From assembly GCA_010909725.1 (NCBI GenBank), contig JAACMV010000001.1, positions 165,653-229,652 of the forward strand: a DNA stretch of 64,000 nt. Reading direction: 5' to 3'. The notes beneath the pieces were generated by a model. It was not told the DNA's origin. It searched no databases and saw only the letters and a program-made list of their open reading frames with translations. Positions 1-10,560 of this stretch are shown piece after piece (position 1 is the stretch's first letter; every line of letters starts with the position of its first letter). This stretch comes from Picochlorum sp. 'celeri'. Its lineage: Eukaryota; Chlorophyta; Trebouxiophyceae. The position numbers and the translations under genes are program-made.

Positions 1-40
1 TCTCAACGGTAGAGCATCAAGAAGCTACCTGTGCCCTTTC

Positions 41-1772
41 TCACGGGATGCAACTTTCTAGCATATTGATACCATCAATATTGCTTCCGTTGGAACTCAT
101 TTCCATGGCTGAGTTTATTGAGTGTGGAATCTGATGGGGAGAAGGAAACTGGAACCTGCTAACAATTGTGGATCTGGGTCTAATTTTTTTGTACCCACCA
201 AGGATTGACAGCCAAGCGAGTTTTCCAGGTGAGATAGCCATTGTGACCCCATTCATAGCATCCTTGCTTCTATCCTATATGAGATACAACAAAAGGATCG
301 AGAGAATCACGAAGATCTGCCAAAACAAAAGGAAGGTATGGGTTGGAATGACATACATCCATACAGTGGGAAATAGAAGGCAAGAAGATTGTAATCAATC
401 ACATAGCGACCAAAGCGCCAAGAGATTCGCCTCTAAGAAACAATAGAACATTATCTAGAACCGAAGGATACCGGATTGATGCACACCAAGCATTGCAAGG
501 AAAGGTATGACTGCAAGTGAGCAACTCTCAGGTACCCAAAAGGATCTCAGATGTATCACGGATACTGCGACCAAACGCTGATATACCAAGAAGACAACAC
601 CGATCAAATGACTGAGGAATCATATATAGTATGATGGATTAGAGGCGCTTAAGAGCAAGAGAACGGTGATGAGTGCCCCACAAGACATCTGATACTAGCC
701 TCCTGCCCAACACACAGCAATCAAATTGCACTGTTAATTGCCTTGGGACGTTGAATCCCATAGACCATATATTTGATCCATCATAATGATATAGTTTTCT
801 GTAATTGCGTAGGGACTAGGGACATGGCATTGCCTTCAATATCGGTGCACACTCGAACTTCTACAGACCTGGCTACAGCTCTCTGTCGGTCAACACATCT
901 GCCAGTTGGCATTTAGAGCACCTCTTCCGTCGGCAACGACCAATATGTCCTCAAACTGCCCTGTCTCATGTTCAAGTCCACAAGCAAACACCCTGTATGT
1001 TTGGAACCATCTGTGTATGTCCAAATATTTGAAGTATTCGCATCAAACCATACGTTCAAACACATGGGCTGCACCATCCCATCTCGCATGAGGCTGGTCG
1101 GTCCAGAGACGCCCCCGAACGAATCCTCGAATCTATGTACGAAATTTGAAATCAAGACTCAGATCCCGATGAAAGGCAGGTACTCAAAGACAGCATCGCG
1201 GGAATGTTTTCTGTAGGTAGATAGTTTGAGATTTCAGTCCCCCAGTCGAGCTTTGCTTGCCCACTAGACATGGTGACCTTTTCTCATGAGTCCACGTGTA
1301 GAATTTTTTATAAATTCAAAATATTTTGGGTTATCGGTGGTATGTAGCATGTTACTCAACCCAGCCGCAATCCATGGATTGCTCGAGATCAGTGGCGCCG
1401 ATATCGGCGCTCTCAAGAGCAATCTTGCCGCGGGCGGCAATGGCGTCAATCACGTAATCTTTCCTCATGTCGATACTCTTCCATATGCCGCATACCTGCG
1501 TATACTAGAGCATTCATGCCATTCTGCAATCCTATTTTCATGTACGTACTGCTACAGCTCTTGTGACTCAAGCACTGGTGAGGAGGCACCCCCCCAATAG
1601 TAGAATAGCCAAATACATCATGGGGAGTCCCCTCCACGCACGCGTGCCCTCTTCATTTTGTATCGATGCCAAACACATTCCACAATGTGACAAAGAGCAG
1701 TTCCAACCATGCTCAGCCATCTGCAGTCTGTGCATACATAGTCCTTGCAACAAGGATACATAATGATTGCAC
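41..1772 (-). other. Unresolved intron-rich stretch, probably part of a minus-strand gene
   Basis: No single long frame covers this region, but several minus-strand blocks read like protein. One runs from about 1475 to 1335 (starts MRKDYVIDAIAARGK). One runs from about 1120 to 913 (contains FEDSFGGVSG and TYTDGSKHTG). A third lies at about 880-785 and a fourth at 256-41. Plausible GT...AG introns separate them: for example GTACCTGCC...CATAG near 1185-1135 joins two blocks in frame, and GTGCTC...CGACAG near 916-872 leads into the next block. The stretch near 455-270 holds short hydrophobic segments, so the product may be a membrane protein. I could not assemble a full model or name a family. 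The plus-strand frames across it show no recognisable motifs. Confidence 0.3.
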
Positions 1773-1930
1773 TCACTCAGCATCAGAATCTTGCATTTCA
1801 TCAAATCTATACTCCTCTACCATATTATTCGCATCCGCAACTTTATGCCATGCCTTGCAGTGCTCGCATTGAACAATAACCATGCCTTTTTCCCATGCCA
1901 GTGGATTCACCAACCGCTCTGACCTGCCTC
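1773..1930 (-). CDS. C-terminal half of a DNL-type zinc finger (TIM15/ZR3-like); apparent exon or gene fragment
   Basis: The minus-strand frame ending at 1773 contains NPLAWEKGMVIVQCEHCKAW followed by HKVADANNMVEEYRFDE. This matches the second half of the DNL zinc finger found in HSP70-escort proteins of mitochondria and plastids, including the second CxxC knuckle and the conserved H and D. The first CxxC knuckle is missing. Just upstream, at 1931, is a good splice acceptor (pyrimidine tract plus GCAG), so this looks like a last exon. However, the bases upstream are the 3' end of the helicase gene, and no donor there restores this frame with a first knuckle. It may be a truncated or relocated exon, a pseudogene fragment, or the tail of an unusual helicase fusion. 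The domain identity is solid; the gene structure is not. Confidence 0.5.
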
Positions 1931-1956
1931 CTGCGGAGAGATAATTGCACAAAACA

Positions 1957-4900
1957 TTATACAGCAACATGAAATCGCCAATTTCCAATGGCCACAAGAA
2001 GGGCTTTTGCTCGTGTGATTGCGACGTTGAAGCGATTCGGATTCTGGAAGAACGAGCGTGCAAACGATCCCAGAGGTAAGTCATTCAAATCCGAAAGAAC
2101 AGTACTGATGATGATTATGCGCTCCTCTTGACCTTGGTAATCTTCAATTGTGCCCACACGAATCTTGCGTAAATCCTCCTCTCTGAAGAGCTTACGGATA
2201 AGGTATACTTGTTTACGATACATGGCAAGAACGCCAATATCATCCTCTGAAATACTGTCATTCTCAAGCAGCTTGACCACTAGGTCAACAACTGCCATTG
2301 CCTCAATTTTGTTCATGAATGATGATGAATCCCCTTCTCTGATTTGCTTACCGTTGACTCCATAAAACACGCACGGTAGAGCTTCCTCCTCTTTTTGAGT
2401 ATTCCACTTGAACGATGGAGGCAGGACACTATCGCTATCTTCTCCTGCGTAATAGAGAGATTCAGAGTAGAACAGCTTTGATGGCAAGTTCAAGAGAGCG
2501 TTGCTGCTCCGATAATTCTGACAAAGCATCAAGCCATTCCAGTTCTTGCCTTCGCTTAGCACTTGAAGAAGACTTTTCTGGAGTCCACACTGAGATGCAA
2601 GCTTATTTCGAACGATTGGGCCGAGTTGTTTAGGGTCGCCACACAGGATAGACCCCCAACCTGTGTTCAATGGGTCTCTATCGCAGCACAAAGCCTGCAA
2701 GGGAAGCAGGCTCTCTGGAAGTAATGCTTGGCCTGCCTCATCGATCAACACATGTGTTCTAGATTCTGGACGAAGATATTCACTGGAGAGGCAGGTGCAA
2801 ACAATGACGGAAAATTCATCCAATTCACGGAATCCAGGGACTCGGAAGGTGCCTGTATCGTCCATGCAGCAGTAATCTAGCACATCTTCCTTGGTAGAGT
2901 ATATTGGCCGACGGGGATCATTGAGCCTAAGCATTTTCTTGGAATCGATCCCTTTCTTGCGTAATTCCGAGCAGATGATATCCGCACTGAAGTTTTGTGG
3001 GGCACAACACAGTATTTTTGCGCAAGAGTACTGGTTCAAAATCTCACAAACGCAATGCGTCAATGTGAACGTCTTTCCCGTACCAGGTGGGCCGATGATC
3101 GAAAATGGAGCGATCCGCCCTGATCCTGACACAACCGACGAAATCGCTGTTGCTTGCTGCTCATTCAGAAAGGATCTGGACTGCAGCTCCAGAGATAGTT
3201 TCTCAACATCTTTTCTTTGGGGGAGCAGAGATGTGTTTCCTATAAAAGATGTACGAGAATCCTCAAACATAAATTTGGAGATCGGAACATCCAGCATGCG
3301 GCGCATTGCTCGACTGGAGTATCCAAATCGAATGCTGATGAACAGGTCCTTTTCCTGCCCTTTGCAGCTTTCAATGGCTCTGCCAAGAGGTGTTTCCTCC
3401 CAAAACCCCACAGGTGGCAACAAAAACACCAATGTACCATCGATACCACAGCATATCATGTTAAACTCATACTCGTGGCCCTTCTGCTCGGAACTTTTGA
3501 CGCGGACTATTGTGCCCAGGTGGACACTGGGCTGACCTTCCAGTATGCTTGGCACCCTGATCGCTATCAAGCTTGGTTTTCCTCGCCTATTATTCATGCG
3601 TTTGGACATGAAACCTCTATATATTTTCAGATGGTCATCATCCCCTACCCAGCACTTGCGCTGATTGCCATTGGATTTGTCAAAGACAACTGGAATGGGC
3701 CTTACGTAATGCATGTCATGGCATCGAATATCAAGTATCTGCTGTCTGGCCTCTATCTGAACTAATCGAGTGTATTTCTTCTGATAATATGACATTGAAT
3801 GAAAATTCAACCCATCGTATCGAAGGGCGTCGACTGTCATGGCATCTCTTGCAGGGTGCACAAGCAATTGTCTGTCAACCATCAAGGATGCCTTTTCTTC
3901 TTCAGGAAATTCGCAGCAAATGTAGTCAGGAGTGACATCGAATATTTGCTCTAACCTTTTAGAATAAAAGGGTTTGGCCTTGAAATTCAAAGGCTTTTGA
4001 AACATCATGTACTCTTTCTGCTTCAGTAAGATTGTGGCAAGACGAGACCTCAAGCAGAAAAATAGATATTCCCTCCCTTGCACTTGGCATTCAACCCAGC
4101 CTATCTTTCTAGTACGCAATTTGTTACCAAGTAGTGCATCCTCTTTGCTGGTAGTTCCATGTCGGGTTTTCGTCGGGTATGCAAAGATGTAAAGCAAGCT
4201 CTGCTCCAGATATCCCATTTCTTCTACCCTACCTGGAGTGTCCTCTGTAGACATGGTGACGTCGATATAATATGGGATGGATTTCTGCAGCCTAAGTGGC
4301 TTTGATTCTTCAAGCAGAAACAAGTTCGATTCATCCACATGCAAGAATGTCGATGGGAGCCTGCACCAGCCATGTTGATTGTCACATGACTTCTTTTTTA
4401 CAATTACAATACGCAAGCGCACCTGGGCACCGCCACAGCACCACATAACCACAATTCTCCCTGATTTTGAAAACAGATTCGAATACGATCGCGATGCATA
4501 AAGTCGTTGCCTCGAAGGTGCAACCATTCCTGATATTCCAGCAGGGTGCTCAGATCACCCAGTGGCTCACTCTTCCGCATACAATGCACGCCAAAGTCTA
4601 AACCGGGATCCACATGAAGAACTTTTCCAATACTATTAAACGTGTAAGGATTGAGCAAAGCATCTTTCACTAGCTGCATCGCTTCCCCCTGCTGCATGGC
4701 TTCTTTCAATGCTCCCCTCGTCGAATCCACACTATCTGGAACATTCAAATCCTTCTGATTTCTTCTGACTTGCCTTATTTCGGGTTTCGGCCTGCTCAAA
4801 GTACCACTGCTATCCTTCTCTATCGAACGCAATCTCCTCATGCCCTGGTTTGTCATAGCATGAACCATGTGCATCATCATAGCATCATCCAACCCAAATG

Positions 4901-5270
4901 AGCTCGGACAGTGCACCGTAAATATTTGACCATGCGCGCCACACTTGAGATAAATCTGCCTCGTGCACATTGGGGCAAAAATCTCCGCGATATCAGAGCC
5001 ACACAAATACTGCTCCACAATCGATTCAAACTCGTCTGCAGTGCTTTGAATTTTCTCATAGGACTGTACAAATCGTTCGCAATCGATACAAGCATCGTCT
5101 TCCCTGGATCTAAACCTTCTAAGCACAATAAAGGTGGATAGCGTCAGCGAATTCTTCCCCAGTATTCGCTCTGCTCCTGGGAAACCGAGCACCTCTCTCA
5201 ACAGTCTCTTGACTAGAGTGTCTTTCCCGAGTATGCCCTTTGCCTTCACTATATGATCACAGACACTCAT
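1957..5270 (-). CDS. MOV10/SDE3-like superfamily 1 RNA helicase
   Basis: UPF1-like helicase of the MOV10/SDE3 type, a cytoplasmic 5'-3' RNA helicase linked in animals and plants to RNA silencing and retroelement control. Two overlapping frames encode it: 5270-about 4487 (ATG at 5270) and about 4460-1957. Removing 4461-4486, a 26-nt GTATTC...ATCAG segment, joins them in frame to give 1,095 codons. A frameshift error is the alternative. Motifs in order: Walker A GPPGTGKT, Walker B LIDEAGQALLPE, GDPKQLGPI, NYRSS, VGTIEDYQGQE and FNVAITRAKALL. The product stops about eight residues after that last motif, whereas relatives continue for 40 or more residues (the DxxWxxLL region), so the C-terminus is short or mis-framed. 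A half DNL zinc finger lies directly behind it. It shares a 259-bp divergent upstream region with the DUF1997 gene. Confidence 0.85.
4461..4486 (-). other. Candidate 26-nt intron in the helicase gene
   Basis: The minus strand here reads GTATTC...AAATCAG. Removing these 26 nt joins the two halves of the helicase in one frame, giving residues MHRDRRIVVMW across the junction. GT...CAG ends match the other introns of the window, but those are 63 nt or longer. A 98-nt alternative (donor GTGATCTG) and a single-base frameshift also restore the frame. Confidence 0.35.
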
Positions 5271-5529
5271 GATTACGATATGATGATTTATTTAAATACC
5301 ATGTCTGCCCAATGGAGGTGACAAACCTGGATGGCATCCAGTGGAATGCATGGAATTTGTTGCTGAAACCAAGAAACTGACGATCAGAGGACCTCCAGGT
5401 CCACTTGTGATCCATTGGCGCTCCGGTATAGCACATTGAAAATTTCATGTATATTTAATTATGGTATGAGGTACACACGCATAGTAGGAAGATAACACAC
5501 GTAGGAGAGAAAGAACTGTTCTGCCAGGA

Positions 5530-6838
5530 ATGAATCAGCTCCAAGGGCAGCGTCGTAGCATGATAACTACCCACGGATATTATAGTGGTGCTGGAAGGAG
5601 GAGGGGGGTCTATCTGACGCGGAATCCTAGGAGGAGGCGGGGTGTCACAGTCTGGGCTTTTGGGGCTAGTCCTTACGAGCCTTTGGAGCGAGCTATACAG
5701 GTACTGGTATCTTGTTGTCGTATGTATACTGGAGAATTGGTGTTATAAGAATTATTCATCCTTGCAGATTGTGAATAGAGTGATAAGTATCGGCGAAAAG
5801 GCCAAATGGAAGTCTAGTGATGGAGCTGGTGAACAAGGGAGGGAAACTCGAGAGAGGTGGGTTCAGTTTGGCGCCATGACGAGCGCAAAGGTTCCAGTTT
5901 TATTGTCTGAAGATGTCGAGGAAGATGTGGGATCCTTGTTAGGGGAGTATTTGTCGTTGCCTACGTCAGAGTATTCACTGTTGGATCCAAAGTGGGTTGA
6001 GAGGGTTGAGCATGCATCCTCTGGGGATTTTCCGGGGGGAGAGCAGCAGCTGGATCCTTGCTCGGATGTTTTTACTGTCAAGGTACCATTGAGTGAGCTT
6101 GTTGGGGTGGATTTGACTCCAACACTTTCCATTGTTGCGAAACCACATTCTGGGCAGGGAAAGGTGACATTTGTGGGATCTAGAGCGTCACTCGGATCTC
6201 CTGGGCTGGACGAGTCTTTTAGGTTGAATGTCGTAGCTGTCCTGCAAAGTCAGGGGAGGAGGAGGCGTATCCCTAGGATTCCTACCCCGGATCACATACC
6301 TGGTAGACCTGTCAGTAGGCTTCAGAAATGGGCGGCAAATGCTAGACAGAAAGCCCCATTGGGGGACAAGGACAGCGAGGCAGTAGTACATGTTGAAGAA
6401 GATATCAATGTGCTCGTCGATATCGAGGGACAGGAATTGGCAGATGTGGATGTTCAAAATCTTGCTGACAGTGCCCCTTTTCCTTCTGAGAAGATTTATC
6501 TCAGTCAAGGTGATAGTGTCAGCGAAGAAGAGGAAGAGAAAGGTGCGGGAGAATCAAGAGAAGAGTTGGGGCAATCCTCTGCTAGTGCCAATGGCACCGT
6601 TCATCTCCACTGTAGGGTGAATGTGACAATGGCTGTACGGGTCCCAACTGCGCTCAAGGTGATTCCAAATCCTCTGCTGGGGTACGCGGGAAGTCTCATA
6701 TCCAAGGCCGTCTTAAATGGGGCTGTACCAAATTTTGCTGAATTGCTGACGAAAGACTTTGACAATTGGGCAAAGAGGGGCAAATCAAGAGATGGGGATG
6801 ATACAATTGGGGAGTTATTTGCAACTGTTGAAAAATAA
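5530..6838 (+). CDS. DUF1997 family protein, probably plastid-targeted
   Basis: Exons 5530-5700 and 5768-6838 are separated by a 67-nt intron (GTACTG...CCTTGCAG); the product is 413 residues. The first exon is rich in Arg, Ser and Gly with few acidic residues, as in a plastid transit peptide. The DUF1997 domain starts near residue 105 (SEYSLLDPKWVERVE) and includes FTVKVPLSELVGVDLTPTLS and, at the C-terminus, VIPNPLLGYAGSLISKAVLN followed by LLTKDFDNWAK. The family is found in cyanobacteria and plastids and has no settled function that I know of. An acidic, low-complexity insert (residues about 265-320) splits the domain, which is unusual. The start is the first ATG of the spliced frame; without exon 1 the only ATG is at 5876 and the transit-like part is lost. 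Confidence 0.75.
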
Positions 6839-6936
6839 AAATATTTTTTGTACGCAGGTATTTCTACTTCATTCATTCGTTATTGATTCGTTTATAAGTT
6901 CTCAGAACCACATTTTGTAAGTCCATTTTTTTCCTG

Positions 6937-8416
6937 CTAGTATCTGTCACACGGGGCTGCACTGTGAGACACTACAGACACCTTGCCCTGTTTGCGAACA
7001 TATGCCACTCCAGTCCAAACAATGTGTGGCGTGAGGAGAGTGTATGCCAAGCACACTGGAGATACTAGTTGAGCAAACCAGAAACCAACGGCAATTCTGA
7101 AGAAAGATAATTTGGATGTGATCGCTGCACGATCAGATCCATGTAGAATTGATATGAGGGTTGCAGTCTCTGCGATAATCTGTGCCAATGCGACCCCCAT
7201 ATAAACAACTCCGATGCAAAAGAGGCCAGCAGATAGAGCCCATGCTTGCGGTATGAATAGCCTACTCGAGTATGTGAACACCTCAAAGACATACAATCCG
7301 AAGCGCAATGGAATCGTGACCGCAGGGGCAACAAACCCAACAGATCCATAGATGAGCAGGCACACAAGGGCATAGTTTGTGTGCTTGTTATGCGCATCAG
7401 AGTACGTGTCCAGCACAAACAATTGTCTCCTCAAATAGTTCCAGTATTGTCTGAATGTCATTGTCTCTGGAAGCCATTGGGGAAAGACAGCGCTTGCAGG
7501 GCAATAGATCTGCAGTCCTAGTTTTCCCATTTGTGCAGCAACTGTTAAATCGTCAGAGTATCCTCCTTTGGACCACGAGGACAGAATTCCCAAACGATCA
7601 TCAATCATGTCTTCTAGTCTAAACGCCATACAGCCTCCCCAGACGAAACGAGTCTTGGTATGAATGGCAAGGCCGACGCTCAGAGGCAGATGATAAGCCA
7701 AGGTTGCATATGAAAATATGGAAGCATCCCTTGTTGGGGGGATATCGAAAGGATACGCAGTGGCCACACGCATATCTGGCATAGAATCCAAATCATAGAT
7801 AAGATCCTCAAGGAATGTACTGTGTGGCTGGACATCGTCATCCATGCACATGATGTACTCATTTTGTGCATCCCGAGAGGATTTGATGCAGTGTTTGATA
7901 CCATACACAAGGTTGTGAATTTTCTGAGATGAATGCCGTGCTCTGCCGGCACATACTATTTCTGCATTTTTAGATCTTGAGCCATCTAATGTTTCAGATA
8001 ATTCGTTGATTATTGAAACGCTCGGATCGTTCATATCCTCAACAACAAACACATAACATAGTGGCCCATCTGTATAATTGAAGTGTCCCACATTATGTCG
8101 TCCAGCATTCATTTCTGAACACGCAATCGTACTCACCGTATCGAAAATTCAGAACTGACTTCCAGTTTTCGGCACTGTATCGTCTAAAACCTCTCGTAGG
8201 TAACAAGATGGTGACCTTTGGGAACCCTTTCTCAGATGGCCTCCTGTTGCGTCTCGCCTTCGTCGTCAAGGCACGAATCTCCCGACGCCTTGCCGCAGCT
8301 GCGAGGTACCAAAGAGTTCCAATCAATATCATAGGCACAATTGAGTGACATTGCAGTATCAGGACCACCCAGCTGTCCAGAACGGACTTTGCAAGGCTCA
8401 AGTCAACGTTGTTCAT
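6937..8416 (-). CDS. Ceramide glucosyltransferase-like enzyme (GT21/GT2 fold)
   Basis: Likely transfers glucose from UDP-glucose to ceramide or a related lipid at the Golgi or ER membrane. Exons are 8416-8137 and 8069-6937, with a 67-nt intron (GTGAGTACG...TTATACAG); 470 residues. An N-terminal membrane segment (residues about 14-40) is followed by a GT-A domain: VTILLPTRG near 70, YVFVVED near 100, MDDDVQP (D2) near 168 and SDDL (D3) near 265. The next signature, usually QxxRW, reads YWNYLRRQLF, so it is not canonical. Several hydrophobic segments close the protein, as in plant and animal ceramide glucosyltransferases. The intron falls just before DGPLCYVFVVED and restores the family pattern exactly. 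Acceptor lipid cannot be deduced. It is divergent from the first PL14 gene. Confidence 0.8.
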
Positions 8417-8839
8417 GGCAGTGCCGATGCTTCTTCCACGCGTGTGACATATGATCCCACATAATAAAAATATTCTTTTGTTTTCAATTTTGAGTCTTCA
8501 TGGGGAATCTGAAAGCAATCGGGAGAAAAAGAACAAGCAAATGGTATTTATTACGGAACTCTTGGAATGAAGAACATGCACCTGCTTATGCAGCTGCTTG
8601 CCGAGTGTCGGACATGGCTAAGAAGCGAAGAATTCTCTATAAATGTTTTTAAATATCGTGAAAGATTTCATTTGTCATTTCAGATAAGGTGCAATACCAT
8701 CAGAAAGCGAATCCAGCGTACCAAATTCTGAACGTAGATCTAAGGAGGAAGGAAGGGTATCTCCACCACTGTGGTCGTATATCATCAGGAAAAAATCTGA
8801 AAAAATATATTATACTCTTCGGGATTGTAGGCGAGAAAA
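8417..8839. promoter_or_regulatory. Divergent intergenic region between the GT21-like and first PL14 genes
   Basis: This 423-bp stretch must hold both upstream regions. It is AT-rich near 8460-8490 and 8640-8670. The only coding-like content is a 50-codon plus-strand frame at 8500-8652, listed separately. I see no repeat or RNA gene. Confidence 0.4.
8500..8652 (+). CDS. Possible 50-residue basic peptide ORF
   Basis: An ATG-to-TAA frame of 50 codons lies upstream of the first PL14 gene. The product is basic (starts MGNLKAIGRKRTSKW, ends RRILYKCF), with a middle part NEEHAPAYAAACRVSDMA. No family is recognised and no signal peptide is visible. It could be a real microprotein, an upstream ORF in the PL14 leader, or chance; support is weak. 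Confidence 0.2.
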   Translation: MGNLKAIGRKRTSKWYLLRNSWNEEHAPAYAAACRVSDMAKKRRILYKCF

Positions 8840-10053
8840 ATGCAGTGCCTTGTTTGCGGGATCCTACTAGCGTGTTCTGGGCTGGTTGCGGGCAGCGGCT
8901 TCGGCGAGGATGTGACCACAGCGCTGGGCAATTCAATGATTCTAGACTCTCACGGGGACAGTCAGATGTTAGAGTATGAGCATAGGCATCGACAGCTTCT
9001 GCAAGATCCTGTTTTGCCCTCGGGAAATGGCAGGCCACCAGCTTGGAAGGCTCGCTTTGACCCAAGGTATGAGGATGCATACCTTGCTCCCGCGAGGATA
9101 AAGAACAAATGTGACACCTCGAAGAAAAATTGCACTGCTATTCGAGGTAAAATGTATCCATATGACGAGTACATTCTCGATCCTACCACGGATGGAGATA
9201 AACAGCCAGTGATTCGCATTTGGTATCCGAAAGGGTCTTGGTCTCCAGGCAGTGAGAGGCCAGGAGGTACTCTGATGTTCGTGTACCCTTATAAGAGCAG
9301 CCCCAGTGATAAGAATAATCCTGTTTCAGCTACGAGTGCTGCTTTGGAGTATGAAGTGTACATTCCGAGCGACTTTGACTTTGTCAAGGGGGGTAAACTC
9401 ATGGGAATGTCTGGAGGAAGAGGAGGCGGGCGTGGATGCGGAGGCGGGGCGGATCCTGCTTGGTGCTTCAATTCTAGAATTATGTGGCGTCGTAATGGAT
9501 GGGGCGAGGCATACTTGTATGTGCCCGAGGGCATGCAGCATCCTGAATTCTGCAACAAGTATCAGAAATGCAGTGGTACGGGTATTAAACCTTGTAATTT
9601 CTGCAATTTGGACAAGGGGGTGTCTTTCGCTCGGGGAGGCTTTGTATTTCAAAAGGGACAGTGGAATAAGATCTACATGAATGTGACGTTAAATACACCA
9701 AACGTGACCAATGGCATACTCGAGATCCGGCACAATGGTAGAAGAGCTATTTACTTTGACAAGCTTAATTGGCGACAAACAGATGGTACGCGTTTTTGTT
9801 GGAGTTGTTCTTCTCTCTCAATATTTTTCTAATAGCGTTTCTTGTGCTTGCAGAGGCCAAAATAGAAGCAGTCGAGTTCTCCACGTGGTTTGGAGGCAGT
9901 AACTCAGGGTGGGGACCTCCAAAGGACACCCATGTTTTGCTTCGCAACATCAAGATATGGAGAGATGATCCACCTGGAACACCGTATGTAGTTCCATCAA
10001 GTCCTAGGCCACCTGTATTGATAGAAGAAGAATTGCATGAAACGCCGTGGTAG
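8840..10053 (+). CDS. Secreted polysaccharide lyase, family PL14 (copy 1)
   Basis: Predicted secreted lyase of family PL14, whose known members cleave alginate or glucuronate-containing polymers by beta-elimination. Exons are 8840-9785 and 9854-10053 around a 68-nt intron (GTACGC...GCTTGCAG); 381 residues. A signal peptide (LVCGILLACSGLVAG) starts the protein. Family hallmarks seen: IWYPKGSWSPGSERPGG near 132, FVKGGKLMGMSGG near 183, SRIMWRRNGWGEAYLYVPEG near 211-230, then a Cys cluster near 240-258. The last exon encodes the terminal beta strand (FSTWFGGSNSGWGPPKDTH). It is the first of three tandem paralogues; it differs from the others by LMGM where they have LPGL or LPGF, next to the predicted active-site cleft. 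The substrate is unknown; an own-wall glucuronan-type polymer is possible. Confidence 0.85.
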
Positions 10054-10560
10054 ACAGGCGAGGCTAGCATGTATATGCATACATCTGCATGTGGGTGCAC
10101 AAAAAATGTAACATCGAATGCATACATGCACTACATCAATCCACCTAGCGTCGGTCACGACTGCTATTTAGCAATTACTATTGCTATCGTGACCAATAAC
10201 GACCCTTTCCCTTGTTCATCCAATCAGTCTTTTTCTTTGGTGGCCACCTCATCTCCAACCTGGATCTCCTTATCAGGAGATCTCTTGGCACAGAGGCTTG
10301 GACGGGGGGAAGAGAAGGTGAGCCCCACAATAGAAGCTGGCGATGATCATCCGAGCATTAGATAGACATGCGATGCCCTTCAAATCTTGTCAAGAATTAA
10401 TTGATATATATATTTAACCCTGCGATCTGTGAGTAGATTGGAGAGATTCTTATCTACGGCGTTCGAGTGAGCGGTTACAGCAGCTGCCGAAGGAGGCTTT
10501 TGAAAGCTTTCAGTAAACACACGTCGTTGGCTACATCGGTGCGCAGAATAAAGCTTTAAA
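10054..10560. other. Intergenic region between PL14 copies 1 and 2
   Basis: 507 bp without a convincing gene. It carries the 3' end of copy 1, with TGTAA near 10107, and the upstream region of copy 2. The bipartite inverted repeat at 10153-10194 is listed separately. Near 10399-10420 is a TATA-rich run. Confidence 0.5.
10153..10194. repeat. Bipartite inverted repeat (hairpin with bulge)
   Basis: GGTCACGA at 10153-10160 pairs with TCGTGACC at 10187-10194, and inside it TAGCAAT (10169-10175) pairs with ATTGCTA (10180-10186) across a 4-nt loop. The 3' arm is continuous (15 nt), while the 5' arm is interrupted by an 8-nt bulge (CTGCTATT). Such a 15-bp stem could fold in RNA from either strand or mark a small mobile relic. 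Confidence 0.55.

Noticed and set aside
1..22. tRNA-like D-arm (ctcaacggtagagc) at the window start
   Set aside because: No matching anticodon stem, T-arm (TTCGA) or acceptor stem follows on either strand.
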